Assembly (NCBI GenBank): GCA_016715425.1
Contig: JADKAC010000002.1
Coordinates: 309,501-373,500 of the forward strand
Direction of reading: 5' to 3'
DNA: 64,000 nucleotides
DNA from: Bacteroidota bacterium
Lineage (GTDB): Bacteria; Bacteroidota; Bacteroidia; Chitinophagales; BACL12
Positions within the stretch are counted from its first letter, which is position 1. The number at the start of each line of letters is the position of its first letter. Positions 42,777-51,374 of the stretch are shown piece after piece. The notes below the pieces were generated by a model. It had not been told where the DNA came from, ran no database searches, and saw only the letters and a program-made list of their open reading frames with translations. The position numbers were made by a program, and so were the translations under genes.

Positions 42777-45584
42777 TTATGCAACACCAACTCCGTTTTG
42801 ATTTTTAAACTTGCCTTTACTTTTGCGAATACGACAAGCTACTACCTTATATTCCGGACACATGGCTTCGCTATCAGAAATATTCGATGTAATCTTATTT
42901 AACATCACTTCCGGAAAATGAAATGTAGAACTTAAAATTCCGGGTAAAACATCATCCGTAATTTTTGCTTTGATATCCACTTTACCTCTTGGACTTTCTA
43001 CACAAACCATATCTCCATCTGCAATTAAATTTAATTCTGCATCTTCCGGATTAATTAATAATACATCTTCTGAAAGTATCAAAGCATTGTTGGTACGCCG
43101 AGTCATTGTTCCTGCATTGTAATGTTCCAACTCACGATTTGTAGTGATAATATATGGATAATCTTTACTGTGTTCAACTAACTCTGCACTTTCTTGCCAG
43201 GCAGTAAAATAAAATTTTCCTTTCCCTCTTTGAAATTCATTGATATGCAAAATATCCGTATCTGTTCCATCGGGTTTCACCGGCCATTGTTTTCCATTAT
43301 CACCTAATTCACTCCACTTAACACCGGCAAAGAAGGGTACTATTTTCGAGATTTCATCCAACACAATTGCAGGATCATAATCCGGCATTTCAAATCCCAT
43401 GTGGTTCATTATATCCGTCATAATTAGGCCATCGGATTTTGTTCCGGGATATGGTTTTACTGCAGCATTCACTCTTTGAATTCTGCGTTCGCCATTTGTA
43501 AATGTGCCGCTCTTTTCTAAGAATGTAGAAGCAGGTAAAATCACATCTGCAAACTTGCAGGTTTCAGTCATAAATATTTCCTGAATCACTAAAAAATCTA
43601 AATGTTCTAATGCTTTTACTACATGATGAGTATTGGGATCTGTTTGTGCAATATCTTCTCCCATCAACCATAATGCTTTTAAATTACCATCAATGGATGC
43701 ATCAAACATTTCAGGAATTTTTAATCCTTTACCTAATGGAATTTCTCTACCATAATGCAATTGAAATTTAGTATTTATTTCCGCATCATACGCATCTAAA
43801 TATCCGGCACCCTGATGAGGTTGACAACCCATGTCGGCTGCACCTTGCACATTATTTTGTCCTCGCAATGGATTTACTCCCACACCCTTTCTACCAATAT
43901 TACCGGTAATCATCGCAAGGTCTGCAATTAATATTACTGAAGCAGTTCCTTGTGAATGTTCTGTTACTCCCAATCCATGAAAACTCATTGCATTGGGTGA
44001 AGTGGCATAAGCATGTGCTGCTTTGCGAACGAGGTTGCGATCAACACCAGTAATTTTTTCATGTTCTTCCATATCCAATCGCAAAATTTCTTTCTTCATT
44101 TCATCATAACCTTCTGTGCGTGATTCAATGAAAGATTTATCTTCTATGCCATCTTTAATAATGTAATACAACATCATATTCAGCAACGCCACATTTGTTC
44201 CGGGTCGCAATTGCAAATGATAATCCGCATATCTTGCAAGTTCAATTCTGCGAGGATCAATTACGATTGTAGTTCCACCCTTCATTGCAAACTGTTTCAT
44301 TTTTGCTCCTGTAACCGGATGTCCATCAGTTGGGTTTGCACCGATTATCATTATGCAATCTGTTTCTTTTAAATCCACAATGGAATTTGTTGCCGCACCT
44401 GTACCAAAAGTATATTGCATTCCAAGGGCAGTTGGTGAGTGACATACTCTTGCACAACAATCAATATTATTTGTTCCGATTACTGTGCGAAGAAATTTTT
44501 GCATCAGATAATTTTCTTCATTCGTACATCTTGCTGAAGAAATTCCGGCAATGGAATCAGGACCGTAAGCAGATTTTATTTCGGTTAATTTATCAGCAAT
44601 AAAAGTGTAAGCTTCATCCCAAGATGCTTCCACTAATTCTCCATTTTTACGAATTAATGGTGACGTTAATCTGTCGGGATGATTATAAAATGAAAATGCA
44701 TAGCGACCTTTCAAACAAGTATGTCCGCCATTTACTTCTGCATCATAAGGTGCCTGAATACTTTTTACTTTTCCATCAAGCGTGGACACATCCAGATTAC
44801 ATCCCACACCACAATAAGTACAAACTGTTCTTGTAGTTTCTGTACCCACTAAAGATTTACTCTCGAATATATCGCCGATAGCACCAGTAGGACATGCTTG
44901 CGCACAAGCTCCACAACTCACACAATCACTTTCGAAAAATGAAACATCAGAGCCTTTAATCACTTTACTATCGAATGCACGGCCTGCCATACTCAATACC
45001 ATTTCACCCTGCACTTCATCACATGCACGAATACAGCGATAGCAATTAATACATGTACTTAAATTACTTCTCATATAAGGATGTGATAAATCCGTTTCAT
45101 AATGGAAATGATTTTTTCCTTCGGGATAACGTATCTCACTTATTCCAACTTGCGCTGCAACATCCTGCAATTCACAATTATTATTTGCAACACAATTAAT
45201 GCAATCCAATGGATGATCTGTAAGCACAAGCTCCACAATATTTTTGCGCAAACGTTTTACACTTTCAGTAGATGTATGAATATATGATCCGGGAATTAAT
45301 GGAGTATGACAAGATGCTTGTGTTTTTACAGGACCATCCTCTTTCAATGCAACTTCAACACTGCATACACGACATGAACCAAAGGGTTCTAAATTAGGTG
45401 CATCACATAAAGTCGGCACCAATTCTCTACCCTGATTACGGCGAATAAATGAAAGTATAGTTTCACCCTTCACAAATTCAAATGGCTGTCCATCAATGTA
45501 TGATACATTCATTTTTGGTGTTGCATTTAAACTTCCATTGCCTGAAACAGAAGTATCTGATTTATGCTGTAATGCATTTTTCAT
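42777..45584 (-). CDS. NAD-dependent formate dehydrogenase alpha subunit
   Basis: Oxidises formate to CO2 at a Mo/W-bisMGD centre. The 935-residue chain has a NuoG-like N terminus: 2Fe-2S (CDAPNLEPFGSCRVC, Cys60-74 region, SC at 91-92), the His/Cys [4Fe-4S] segment DHPLDCINCVANNNC (about 123-137), ferredoxin-type CINCYRCIRAC (178-188) and CVSCGACAQACP (221-232), then the molybdenum domain with CTYCGVGC (255-262). Cys381-His382 in CARVCHSPT is the active-site pair (Cys, not selenocysteine). The ATG overlaps the upstream gene stop by four bases, so the subunits are co-translated. Cytoplasmic, no Tat signal. Confidence 0.94.
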   Translation of the reverse strand: MKNALQHKSDTSVSGNGSLNATPKMNVSYIDGQPFEFVKGETILSFIRRNQGRELVPTLCDAPNLEPFGSCRVCSVEVALKEDGPVKTQASCHTPLIPGSYIHTSTESVKRLRKNIVELVLTDHPLDCINCVANNNCELQDVAAQVGISEIRYPEGKNHFHYETDLSHPYMRSNLSTCINCYRCIRACDEVQGEMVLSMAGRAFDSKVIKGSDVSFFESDCVSCGACAQACPTGAIGDIFESKSLVGTETTRTVCTYCGVGCNLDVSTLDGKVKSIQAPYDAEVNGGHTCLKGRYAFSFYNHPDRLTSPLIRKNGELVEASWDEAYTFIADKLTEIKSAYGPDSIAGISSARCTNEENYLMQKFLRTVIGTNNIDCCARVCHSPTALGMQYTFGTGAATNSIVDLKETDCIMIIGANPTDGHPVTGAKMKQFAMKGGTTIVIDPRRIELARYADYHLQLRPGTNVALLNMMLYYIIKDGIEDKSFIESRTEGYDEMKKEILRLDMEEHEKITGVDRNLVRKAAHAYATSPNAMSFHGLGVTEHSQGTASVILIADLAMITGNIGRKGVGVNPLRGQNNVQGAADMGCQPHQGAGYLDAYDAEINTKFQLHYGREIPLGKGLKIPEMFDASIDGNLKALWLMGEDIAQTDPNTHHVVKALEHLDFLVIQEIFMTETCKFADVILPASTFLEKSGTFTNGERRIQRVNAAVKPYPGTKSDGLIMTDIMNHMGFEMPDYDPAIVLDEISKIVPFFAGVKWSELGDNGKQWPVKPDGTDTDILHINEFQRGKGKFYFTAWQESAELVEHSKDYPYIITTNRELEHYNAGTMTRRTNNALILSEDVLLINPEDAELNLIADGDMVCVESPRGKVDIKAKITDDVLPGILSSTFHFPEVMLNKITSNISDSEAMCPEYKVVACRIRKSKGKFKNQNGVGVA

Positions 45585-47242
45585 GCGATATCATTTTTAA
45601 AGTAAGGAGAAAGTTCGCTCTCAAAATATTGCAGTGCATTTTTTATTGGCAATGGTAAACCACCACCTAATGCACATAACGATCCTTTTTCTAAAGTCTC
45701 TACAAGATCATTAAATAAACTGCGGTCAATTTTATATTCTTCTTCTTGTGCTTTCAATAACAACTCAGCACCTCGTACAGAACCAAGACGACAAGGAAAA
45801 CATTTACCACAACTTTCATGTGCAGTAAATTCAAATAAGTGCTCTAAATATTTTATCAATGGAAATTCTTCTGGAATAGAAACCACCGATGCATGTCCTA
45901 ATAAAAATCCATTTTGATTAAAACTTTCGAAGTCAACATTTAAATTATCAATTTTTGAAACAGGTACCAAGCCACCCAACGGGCCGCCGATATGCAATGC
46001 TTTTATGTTATGATTAAATCCTTTTCCTAAATCATCAATTACTTTGCGCAAAGGTGTTCCCATATCTACTTCATACATGCCGGGTGCATTAAAATATCCA
46101 TCTAAGCAAACCAGTTTTGTTCCTTTAGATTTTTCTGTTCCGATTTTTGCAAATGCAGCTCCACCTTCACGAATTATATAAGGTACACTTGCAAGTGTTT
46201 CTACATTATTTACAATCGTAGGTTTATTAAACAAACCTTGTTGCGCAGGATACGGTGGCCGCACTCTTACTTCAGGTCGTTGTCCTTCAATAGAAGAAAG
46301 TAATGCTGTTTCTTCACCGCAGATATATGCACCTTGTGCTTTAATAACTTTAAAATCAAAATTGAATTTAGTCCCTAAAATATTTTCACCGCATAAGCCT
46401 GATGCATATAATTTTTCTACTTCTCTTTCAACAATATTTACTGCCTCCGGATATTCTGCACGGATATAAACCACACCCCAACTTGCACCAATAATATATC
46501 CGCTGATTATCATACCGAGCAATACACTATGTGGTCTTTCTTCTAATAAATATCTATCGCTATATGCACCCGGATCTCCTTCATCGGCATTACATACAAC
46601 AAATCTTGTTTTGCTGGGTGTGCTTTTACAACTCTCCATTTTAATTGCCATTGGAAATCCTGCACCACCCCGACCACGCACATTTGAAATTCGAATTTCT
46701 TCCAATAATTTTTCAGGTGTTTGTTGTAATGTAGTTTCAAGAAGTTCATAAAAAATATCCATTCCCGGAAATGGTTCGGTGAGGACTGGTGTGCCGATAT
46801 GTTGCACATTATATTTATCCATTTTAGGTGATGAAGATTTTTTTATTGCAGCAATATCTTTAATAGCATCACCGGAATAAGAATGTCCGTTGTAATGAAA
46901 AGAATTATTTTCATGACAACGACCTAAGCAACACATTTCACCTATTTCACTGTTTTCAAAATGTTGTTTTAAGGTTTGCTCCACAGCAGGTTGTGTGCCT
47001 GCAGTAAGACATGCAGAACCATTACATACATAAACTTTTTTTCCTGCATTGTCCGGCCGGGTAAAATCATAAAAAGTTGCGCTGCCATAAATGTTGGCCT
47101 TGCCCATTAAAAATTCCTCTGCAAGGTTTTCCATTTCTTGTACGTCAGGTGTGCCCGTTCCTTTGGCCATAGTACCCAATTTCTCAAACAGGTTATCTGT
47201 TAATCCTTTTCTTCCTGAAAGCTCACTTAGATTTTTTGACAT
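45581..47242 (-). CDS. Formate dehydrogenase beta subunit, NuoE-NuoF fusion (diaphorase)
   Basis: Passes electrons from the alpha subunit to NAD+. Residues about 1-135 are a NuoE-like thioredoxin-fold 2Fe-2S domain (CNGSACLTAGT, then CCLGRCHEN), and residues about 160-553 a NuoF-like part with FMN/NAD motifs GRGGAGFPMAIK, CNADEGDPGAYSDR, GAYICGEETALL and the [4Fe-4S] ESCGKCFPCRLG. In many formate dehydrogenases these are separate genes (FdsG and FdsB); here they are one 553-residue chain. A -7-like box (TATTTTTG, 47276-47269) lies 27 bp upstream. Confidence 0.92.
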   Translation of the reverse strand: MSKNLSELSGRKGLTDNLFEKLGTMAKGTGTPDVQEMENLAEEFLMGKANIYGSATFYDFTRPDNAGKKVYVCNGSACLTAGTQPAVEQTLKQHFENSEIGEMCCLGRCHENNSFHYNGHSYSGDAIKDIAAIKKSSSPKMDKYNVQHIGTPVLTEPFPGMDIFYELLETTLQQTPEKLLEEIRISNVRGRGGAGFPMAIKMESCKSTPSKTRFVVCNADEGDPGAYSDRYLLEERPHSVLLGMIISGYIIGASWGVVYIRAEYPEAVNIVEREVEKLYASGLCGENILGTKFNFDFKVIKAQGAYICGEETALLSSIEGQRPEVRVRPPYPAQQGLFNKPTIVNNVETLASVPYIIREGGAAFAKIGTEKSKGTKLVCLDGYFNAPGMYEVDMGTPLRKVIDDLGKGFNHNIKALHIGGPLGGLVPVSKIDNLNVDFESFNQNGFLLGHASVVSIPEEFPLIKYLEHLFEFTAHESCGKCFPCRLGSVRGAELLLKAQEEEYKIDRSLFNDLVETLEKGSLCALGGGLPLPIKNALQYFESELSPYFKNDIA

Positions 47243-47715
47243 ATTACGTTGTTAAAATATATGCCTACCAAAAATAACAATTTAAAAGTAATTTATCACT
47301 CATACTTTTTTTATAATGGTTATCAGCTTTTTACGATAATGTTTATTTATACAGTGTGTTACAAACCAATCATTTCTTTTACAGCAAAATAACCGATTCT
47401 AAAGTTTGGGAATTACAATTATTTCTGAAGATAGGAAGTTAGCAATAGGTTTGTACTTCCTTCACTTTCAATAGCAGAGTAAACAGTTGTAAAAAAAATT
47501 GTGGAAAAAATAAATTGGAGATCAATCAATCTTCCTGTTTTATAAAGTGATTACCTACTGCGAGTGTAAACCAAATGTTAAGTCACAATTAATTTTATTC
47601 ACAATTATTGGTTTATTAGAAATCATATCTATATTTGGTAAGCATACTGATAGAAAGGCACACACGCTCGACTACATTTTGCTGTTTGTGTTTTAACCAA
47701 TAAAACAATTTTATC
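47243..47715. other. Divergent intergenic region with promoter for a small gene
   Basis: The gap lies between the formate dehydrogenase genes (leftward) and a small rightward gene. Apart from the promoters described here (47269-47276 on the minus strand, 47608-47637 on the plus strand), I see no gene, RNA or riboswitch in this stretch. Confidence 0.5.
47608..47637 (+). promoter_or_regulatory. Near-consensus promoter for the 67-residue membrane protein
   Basis: TTG (47608-47610), 19-bp spacer and TATATTTG (47630-47637) match the Bacteroidota consensus exactly. The start would lie 70-75 bp before the ATG at 47716. Confidence 0.7.
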
Positions 47716-47919
47716 ATGGTCGCACTCAATGAAATTCCAATTGATGGAAAAACAAATTCAGAAAAAGTTTCGATGCATATAGAACACATGGAACATTTAC
47801 GATCCCGACAAGAAGTTAACGAAAGTAGATTTATAGAATTCGTAAGTTGGCTTATTGTATTGGGTGTTATAGCAGGGATTATTTACTTTATAGTAAATTT
47901 TGATAAAATTTTCAGCTAA
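47716..47919 (+). CDS. Small single-span membrane protein
   Basis: A 67-residue protein: a hydrophilic N terminus with helix-forming His/Glu/Arg (about 15-42) and one hydrophobic helix (about 44-62, FVSWLIVLGVIAGIIYFIV). It is unrecognised. It is supported by a near-perfect promoter upstream; its TAA overlaps the fdhD TAG of the other strand at 47916-47919. Its relation to formate dehydrogenase, located next to it, is uncertain. Confidence 0.55.
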   Translation: MVALNEIPIDGKTNSEKVSMHIEHMEHLRSRQEVNESRFIEFVSWLIVLGVIAGIIYFIVNFDKIFS

Positions 47920-48716
47920 TCCATTATTACATTTTCTGCACAACTATACACTGTAAATTTTTTATCACGGCAAAACGCCATCAATGTTAATCCTGCTTCC
48001 CTGCATTGATCCACTGCTAAACTTGATGGTGCTGAAACTGCAGCCAAAAAAGGAATGCCGGCAGTATAAGTTTTACTTACTATTTCGTATGAAATACGTC
48101 CACTAACAATAAGACTAACTGCTTCTTTTAATTTATTTTGAAGCAATAAATCACCAATTACTTTATCCACTGCATTATGTCTGCCGATATCTTCCTTTGT
48201 TGTAAGCAACTTCCCATGAACATCAAAAATAGCAGCAGCATGAGAACCACCGGAACTGTGAAATGTACTTTGATTTTTTCGCATCAATTCAAACATATCA
48301 ATCACTTGTGATGCATATATTTTTTCTTTGTGAATGAGTTTACCATTCAGATCAATATTTAATTCTGTACGTCCGCACAAACCGCAACTGGTAACTGAAA
48401 TAATATTGCGCTCTGCAATTGCTTCAAAATTTACTATATCAGGTTCGGCACTCACATTCATGCCGGTTATATAACCTTCTCTATTTTTTGTGGTGATAAG
48501 TATTAAGGGATTTTTCTTTTCGGTATAAACACCTTCCGCATATAATAATCCACGCACTAATTCCTGTTCATCTCCAGGACTGCGCATAGTAATAGTAAAG
48601 GGTTTGCTATTAATAGAAATACTCAGCATTTCTTCCACAGCAAGTGTATCATTTACTTCAGTAGTCTTTCCCGTATCATATTTTATTCCGTGATATATAG
48701 AAGTAGGTTTTGCCAT
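47916..48716 (-). CDS. fdhD: Sulfur carrier protein FdhD
   Basis: FdhD accepts sulfur from a cysteine desulfurase and sulfurates the molybdenum cofactor of formate dehydrogenase, making the enzyme active. The 266-residue sequence has the active CxxC in SVTSCGLCGRTEL (about 109-121), the region RGLLYAEGVYTEK, and the conserved DIGRHNAVDKVIGDLLL and IVSGRISYEIVSKTYTAGIPFLAAVSAPSSLAVDQCREAGLTL. It is 1.2 kb after the formate dehydrogenase string on the same strand, but separated from it by a rightward gene. IscS at 61-62 kb could be the sulfur donor. Confidence 0.96.
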   Translation of the reverse strand: MAKPTSIYHGIKYDTGKTTEVNDTLAVEEMLSISINSKPFTITMRSPGDEQELVRGLLYAEGVYTEKKNPLILITTKNREGYITGMNVSAEPDIVNFEAIAERNIISVTSCGLCGRTELNIDLNGKLIHKEKIYASQVIDMFELMRKNQSTFHSSGGSHAAAIFDVHGKLLTTKEDIGRHNAVDKVIGDLLLQNKLKEAVSLIVSGRISYEIVSKTYTAGIPFLAAVSAPSSLAVDQCREAGLTLMAFCRDKKFTVYSCAENVIMD

Positions 48717-48750
48717 TTTTTTTTATCTGTGATAAATCTACAAATTCTAA

Positions 48751-48880
48751 TTGATTAGCGGATGAGCCGATTAGCCAATGTGCAAATTAGTAAATGTGCA
48801 AATTATTTATTGTGTGAAAGTGCGAATGTGAAAATGATTAGCTGATGTGCTGATTAGCAGATTAGCCGATGAACTAATTT
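48751..48880. repeat. Degenerate 8-bp-type intergenic repeats
   Basis: This stretch is built from variants of gattagcc, gatgagcc, aatgtgca and aattagta in near-8-bp steps. Such repeats are known in Bacteroidota intergenic regions. A hairpin follows at 48886. Confidence 0.55.
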
Positions 48881-48885
48881 CTCCG

Positions 48886-48912
48886 AGGTTGGTGTCCTCA
48901 CCAGCCTTTTTT
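48886..48912 (+). terminator. Hairpin with T-run after the repeat region
   Basis: A 9-bp stem (AGGTTGGTG / CACCAGCCT, one G-T pair) with loop TCCT and six T residues. It points in plus direction although no plus-strand gene ends nearby (the small protein at 47716 ends 970 bp upstream), so either an unrecognised transcript ends here or it belongs to the repeat element. Confidence 0.5.
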
Positions 48913-48979
48913 AGAAATTTTAAATAGTACTCATACACTAAAATGCAATCAACTCATCATTCAATCTCTCTTGACACAA

Positions 48980-50362
48980 TCATTTTAATTTTTCAAATCT
49001 CGCCTGGAAAAATCGCAAATACTTTGGCTCATAAACCATCTTCATTCCCTTAATTTTTTTCCGACGTTCATACACAAACGCTGCAGATTCTGCAATCACA
49101 TCCATGTGTGCTTGTGTATATACCCGACGTGGAACCGTGAATCGTACAAGCTCTAATTTAGGATAATAATTTTTGCCATTTGCTTTTCTTCCGGCTGATA
49201 CAATTCCTCTTTCCATCGTTCTCACTCCTGCATCTAAATATAATTCTGCAGCTAATGTTTGTGCTGGATAATTATCCTGCGGAATATGCGGCAAAAACTT
49301 TTTTGCATCCACAAAAATGCCGTGACCACCAATTGGTTTTACAATAGGAATATTATAATCCATCATTTTATTTCCAAGATAAATCACTTGACCCACTCTT
49401 GCTTTTATATGGTCCGCACTTACACTTTCTGCAATACCAATTGCCATTGCTTCCATATCTCTGCCGGCTAATCCACCATAGGTATGCAAGCCTTCATACA
49501 CCACCACCATATTTCGGGCTTCTTCAAAAATATCCCATTCGTTTATTGCTAAAAATCCACCAATATTTACAAGCGCATCTTTCTTAGCACTCATCGTAGC
49601 ACCATCGGTATATGAATTAATTTCTTTTACTATTTCTTTAATCGTTTTATTTTCATATCCTTTTTCTTTTAGCTGAATGAAGTATGCATTTTCAGCCACC
49701 CTTGTCATATCATGAATAATACGAATCTTATGTTTCTTAGTAAGTGCTCTCAACTCTCTCAGATTTTTCATACTGATCGGTTGGCCACCTGCCATGTTTA
49801 CACTTGTTGCAATACTTACATACGGAATTTTTTTAGCACCGTGTTTCTCAATTAATTTTTCAAGCTTTGATAAATCCACATTGCCTTTAAATGGAAATTC
49901 ATTATCTGGATCATGTGCTTCATCAATAATAATATCTTCAAATTTTCCTCCTGCAAGTTCCTGGTGTAATCGTGTTGTAGTAAAGTACATATTACCCGGA
50001 ATGATATCTCCTTTTTTAATCAGAATTTTTGATAAAATATTTTCTGCACCTCGTCCCTGATGGGTAGGAATTAAATATTTATATCCATATACATCTATTA
50101 CCACTTCTTCCAAATGATAAAAATTTCTGCTACCTGCATATGCTTCATCACCCATCATCATTCCGGCCCATTGCCTGTCGCTCATTGCCGATGTTCCGCT
50201 GTCGGTTAATAAATCAATATACACATCATCCGACTTCAATAAAAACGTATTATATCCGGCTTCTTGTAATGCTTTTTTTCTTTGGACTTCCGTTGTCATT
50301 TTCAACAACTCCACCATTTTCATTTTGTAGGGTTCGGCCCAGCTTCGCTTTAAATTTTTCAT
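48980..50362 (-). CDS. tpl: Tyrosine phenol-lyase / tryptophanase family beta-eliminating lyase
   Basis: A PLP enzyme that splits tyrosine to phenol, pyruvate and ammonia (or tryptophan to indole). PLP lysine is in SAKKDALVNIGG (about 255-265), and the N-terminal YIDLLTDSGTSAMSDRQWAGMMMGDEAYAGS (about 48-78) is full. The residues that distinguish tyrosine phenol-lyase in known structures are present: TTTRLHQE (Thr region for phenol) and the Arg in TMERGIVSAGR, where tryptophanase has AVEIGSF. I therefore favour Tpl, but tryptophanase cannot be excluded. Length 460 is normal. An 11-bp inverted repeat lies upstream at 50407-50438. Confidence 0.82.
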   Translation of the reverse strand: MKNLKRSWAEPYKMKMVELLKMTTEVQRKKALQEAGYNTFLLKSDDVYIDLLTDSGTSAMSDRQWAGMMMGDEAYAGSRNFYHLEEVVIDVYGYKYLIPTHQGRGAENILSKILIKKGDIIPGNMYFTTTRLHQELAGGKFEDIIIDEAHDPDNEFPFKGNVDLSKLEKLIEKHGAKKIPYVSIATSVNMAGGQPISMKNLRELRALTKKHKIRIIHDMTRVAENAYFIQLKEKGYENKTIKEIVKEINSYTDGATMSAKKDALVNIGGFLAINEWDIFEEARNMVVVYEGLHTYGGLAGRDMEAMAIGIAESVSADHIKARVGQVIYLGNKMMDYNIPIVKPIGGHGIFVDAKKFLPHIPQDNYPAQTLAAELYLDAGVRTMERGIVSAGRKANGKNYYPKLELVRFTVPRRVYTQAHMDVIAESAAFVYERRKKIKGMKMVYEPKYLRFFQARFEKLK

Positions 50363-50406
50363 TTTTCAATAATTATTAAATTGTTATTTATATTAAAAAA
50401 TCTTTA

Positions 50407-50438
50407 AATAAATACCTGTATGCAAATAGGTATTTATT
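50407..50438. promoter_or_regulatory. Perfect 11-bp inverted repeat upstream of tpl
   Basis: AATAAATACCT (50407-50417) and AGGTATTTATT (50428-50438) around a 10-base loop, 45-76 bp upstream of the tpl start and 82 bp after the crotonase stop codon. Either an operator for tpl or a terminator of the crotonase gene. Confidence 0.45.
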
Positions 50439-50519
50439 AATTGGCTGGTCTTTCAATTGAGTAGTAATATATTGTCAAGCCTATTTAATTTCTAATAGAA
50501 TATCAGTTGTAATAATAAG

Positions 50520-51308
50520 TTATGCGCCTTTAAATACAGGTTTGCGTTTTTCTAAAAACGCATTGGTGCCTTCTGTAAAATCTTCTGTTTCCAGGCATTG
50601 AGAAAATTGTGATATTTCTGTTTTATAAGAATCCCCAACATAGCCACCACTGCGGAAATGTGCATTCACACATTGAATTATCTTACCCACAGCAACAGGT
50701 CCTTTCGTAAATATTTTTTTTAATAACTCTTCGCATTTTGCAATCAATTCAGTTTGCGGAACCACATAATTTACAAGTCCTAATTCTTTCGCCATTGCAG
50801 CATTCACGCTATCGCCGGTCATTAATAATTCCATTGCTTTTCCTTTGCCAATTAATTCAATTAATCGCTGTGTGCCGCCATAGCCAGGTATCAATCCTAA
50901 GTTTACTTCCGGCTGTCCGAAGATTGCATTTTCAGATGCAACACGTAAATGACAAGCCATTGCCAACTCCGAACCACCACCCAATGCATAACCATTGATT
51001 GCCGCAATCACAGGCTTTGGAAAATTTTCTATTTTATCAAATGCATCATGTCCATTTTCACTCATCGTTCTTCCTTGTGAAGGTGTAAAATCTGTGAACT
51101 CTGATATATCTGCTCCGGCAACAAATGATTTTTCTCCTGCTCCGGTAATTATCACACCCTTCACTTCATTATGATATAAATATTCTTCAAATGCTTCATC
51201 CAATTCTACAATGGTTTTAATATTGAGCGCATTTAATTGCTTAGGACGATTAATAGTGATATATAATATTGCATCTTTTACTTCTATTAAAATATTTTCC
51301 GGCTGCAT
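50520..51308 (-). CDS. Enoyl-CoA hydratase/isomerase (crotonase family)
   Basis: A 262-residue crotonase, probably hydrating trans-2-enoyl-CoA to 3-hydroxyacyl-CoA in fatty acid or amino acid breakdown. The two conserved Glu residues appear in GGGSELAMACHL (about 107-118) and GQPEVNLGLIPGYGGTQRL (about 131-149), and the oxyanion-hole segment is FVAGADISEF (about 62-71). It is divergent from the methylmalonyl-CoA mutase genes, and both could be used in propionate/branched-chain metabolism. A perfect -7 box (TATATTTG, 51334-51327) lies upstream. Confidence 0.92.
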   Translation of the reverse strand: MQPENILIEVKDAILYITINRPKQLNALNIKTIVELDEAFEEYLYHNEVKGVIITGAGEKSFVAGADISEFTDFTPSQGRTMSENGHDAFDKIENFPKPVIAAINGYALGGGSELAMACHLRVASENAIFGQPEVNLGLIPGYGGTQRLIELIGKGKAMELLMTGDSVNAAMAKELGLVNYVVPQTELIAKCEELLKKIFTKGPVAVGKIIQCVNAHFRSGGYVGDSYKTEISQFSQCLETEDFTEGTNAFLEKRKPVFKGA

Positions 51309-51326
51309 AGTAATTCTGTTTTTTTA

Positions 51327-51334
51327 CAAATATA
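51327..51334 (-). promoter_or_regulatory. -7 box of the crotonase gene
   Basis: TATATTTG on the minus strand, 19 bp before the ATG at 51308, matches TAnnTTTG exactly. A -33 TTG is not evident at the right distance. Confidence 0.5.
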
Positions 51335-51355
51335 AAGGCTCTGTTTGGTAAGCTT

Positions 51356-51363
51356 TATCTTTA
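51356..51363 (+). promoter_or_regulatory. -7 box of the methylmalonyl-CoA mutase genes
   Basis: TATCTTTA matches TAnnTTTG at seven of eight bases and precedes ATG 51375 by 12 bp. It supports that start over the open frame from 51345. Confidence 0.45.
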
Positions 51364-51374
51364 CAACACATAAT

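Noticed and set aside
44330..44836. Plus-strand frames inside formate dehydrogenase alpha
   Set aside because: Antisense shadows of a well defined enzyme gene.
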